NCBI GenBank assembly: GCA_035761045.1
Contig: DASTRU010000173.1
Coordinates: 1-6,531, forward strand
Origin: DASTRU01 sp035761045
Lineage (GTDB): Bacteria > Pseudomonadota > Gammaproteobacteria > Burkholderiales > Burkholderiaceae_E
Reading direction: 5' to 3'
DNA length: 6,531 nucleotides
The stretch's first letter is position 1. Every line of letters begins with the position of its first letter. The notes beneath the pieces were generated by a model. It searched no databases, was not told where the DNA came from, and saw only the letters and a program-made list of their open reading frames with translations. The position numbers and the translations under genes were made by a program. Shown piece after piece: positions 5,708-6,531 of the stretch.

Positions 5708-6478
5708 TTGAGGGTGAGGGTACTTGGTTGTGCTGGCGGCATTGGTGGACGCGACTTACGTACGACCTCCTTGCTCGTTGATCACGACGTATTGATCGAT
5801 GCGGGCACCGGCCTCGCCGAGCTATCGCTCAACGAGCTCGTGCAGATCAACCACGTGTTCATCACGCATTCGCATCTTGACCACATTTGCTGCTTGCCGT
5901 TTCTCGCGGATTCGGCCGGCGCGTTGCGCGAGCAACCGATCGTCGTGCATGCATTGCCCCAAACGATCGAAGCGCTGCGCACGCATGTTTTCAACAACGT
6001 GATCTGGCCGGACTTCGAAGTTATCCCCACGCGCTCGCGGCCCTTCGTCACGTTTAAGTCGATTGGTATCGATGAGCCCATCGTGCTCGATGGGCGAAGC
6101 ATTGTTCCATTACCCGCCGAACACATCGTGCCCGCCGTGGGCTACGAAGTGCGTAGCGCCGCGGGCAACAGCCTTGTGTTCAGTGGTGATACAGGCCCCA
6201 ATCCGGGCTTATGGACGCGCGTGAACGCGATGCCCAAGGTCAAGGGCCTCATCATCGAAACGGCGTTTTGTAATCGAGAGATGGAGCTTGCCGTGATCTC
6301 GCGTCACTTGTGTCCCTCCATGCTGACCGACGAGCTTAAGCAGCTTGAACGCGAAGTGCCAATCTTCATCACGCACCTCAAGCCAGGCGAATTCGAGCTC
6401 ACGATGGAAGAAGTGCTTGAAGCCGCAAAACGTTGGACGCCTCGCATGCTCGCGAATGGGCATGTTTTCGAGCTTTAA
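5708..6478 (+). CDS. Metallo-beta-lactamase-fold protein, predicted class II 3',5'-cyclic-nucleotide phosphodiesterase
   Basis: A 256-residue soluble protein predicted to hydrolyse cAMP (or cGMP) with a two-metal centre. Every metal-binding motif of the fold is present: THSHLDHI (53-60) with His54, His56, Asp58 and His59; His139 in AEHIVPAVGY; Asp161 in FSGDTGPN; and His223 in THLKPGE. HSHLDH and the GDTGP segment are signatures of class II phosphodiesterases (the yeast PDE1 type), which separates it from lactamase or glyoxalase II relatives. The start is taken as TTG 5708, which gives MRVRVLGCAGGIG, the usual N-terminus of betaproteobacterial homologues as I recall them. GTG 5705 would add one residue. 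It lies 33 bases after the FHA gene and probably shares its transcript. Other possibilities are a different phosphodiester substrate or an RNase Z-like role. Substrate is inferred from family only. Confidence 0.82.
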   Translation: MRVRVLGCAGGIGGRDLRTTSLLVDHDVLIDAGTGLAELSLNELVQINHVFITHSHLDHICCLPFLADSAGALREQPIVVHALPQTIEALRTHVFNNVIWPDFEVIPTRSRPFVTFKSIGIDEPIVLDGRSIVPLPAEHIVPAVGYEVRSAAGNSLVFSGDTGPNPGLWTRVNAMPKVKGLIIETAFCNREMELAVISRHLCPSMLTDELKQLEREVPIFITHLKPGEFELTMEEVLEAAKRWTPRMLANGHVFEL

Positions 6479-6486
6479 TTCAGAAG

Positions 6487-6514
6487 ATTACCTAGACCTG
6501 TTTTGTCGTATAAC
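6487..6514 (+). promoter_or_regulatory. Possible promoter in the AT-rich window end
   Basis: TATAAC (6509-6514) matches the -10 box at five of six bases; ATTACC (6487-6492) is a poor -35 (three of six) at a 16-base spacing. The 53 bases after the last gene are 36% GC, well below the rest of the window, as is common at promoters. An ATG at 6523 opens a frame that runs off the end, but it has no Shine-Dalgarno and cannot be called a gene. Confidence 0.25.
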
Positions 6515-6531
6515 AATTTCAAATGCCCACA

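Overview
The window reads as a chromosomal stretch of a GC-rich betaproteobacterium. All seven genes lie on the + strand. The order recA, recX, sucC, sucD, terC-like is one I know from memory in Burkholderia/Ralstonia-type genomes, and every protein looks proteobacterial. I cannot assign a genus. Nothing points to recent transfer: no transposase, integrase, tRNA, CRISPR array or phage gene, and codon choice looks even along the window.

Layout. Positions 2-220 hold the 3' end of recA and 227-694 hold its regulator recX, six bases apart. Next comes a 356-base gap (695-1050) with no convincing gene. It holds several nested inverted repeats that could fold into a structured 5' leader for sucC, plus a weak promoter candidate. 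sucC (1051-2220) and sucD (2263-3144) encode the two subunits of succinyl-CoA synthetase. A TerC/YjbE-family membrane protein (3207-3926) follows after 62 bases.

A good sigma-70-type promoter at 3947-3976 then starts what looks like a separate signalling operon: a PP2C Ser/Thr phosphatase (4008-4829), a tandem FHA phosphothreonine-reader with a degenerate second domain (4859-5674), and a metallo-beta-lactamase-fold protein with the class II cyclic-nucleotide phosphodiesterase signature (5708-6478). The last 53 bases are AT-rich (36% GC) and may carry a promoter for whatever lies downstream.

How the parts work together. RecA and RecX form a recombinase/modulator pair. SucC and SucD form one TCA-cycle enzyme. 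TerC is probably a metal-ion exporter, and its link to sucCD may be only positional. The last three genes suggest a phospho-Ser/Thr circuit (eraser plus reader) packaged with a predicted cAMP-degrading enzyme. No kinase or cyclase is visible here and would have to lie outside. The points most worth a second look are the sucC leader and this phosphatase/FHA/phosphodiesterase set.
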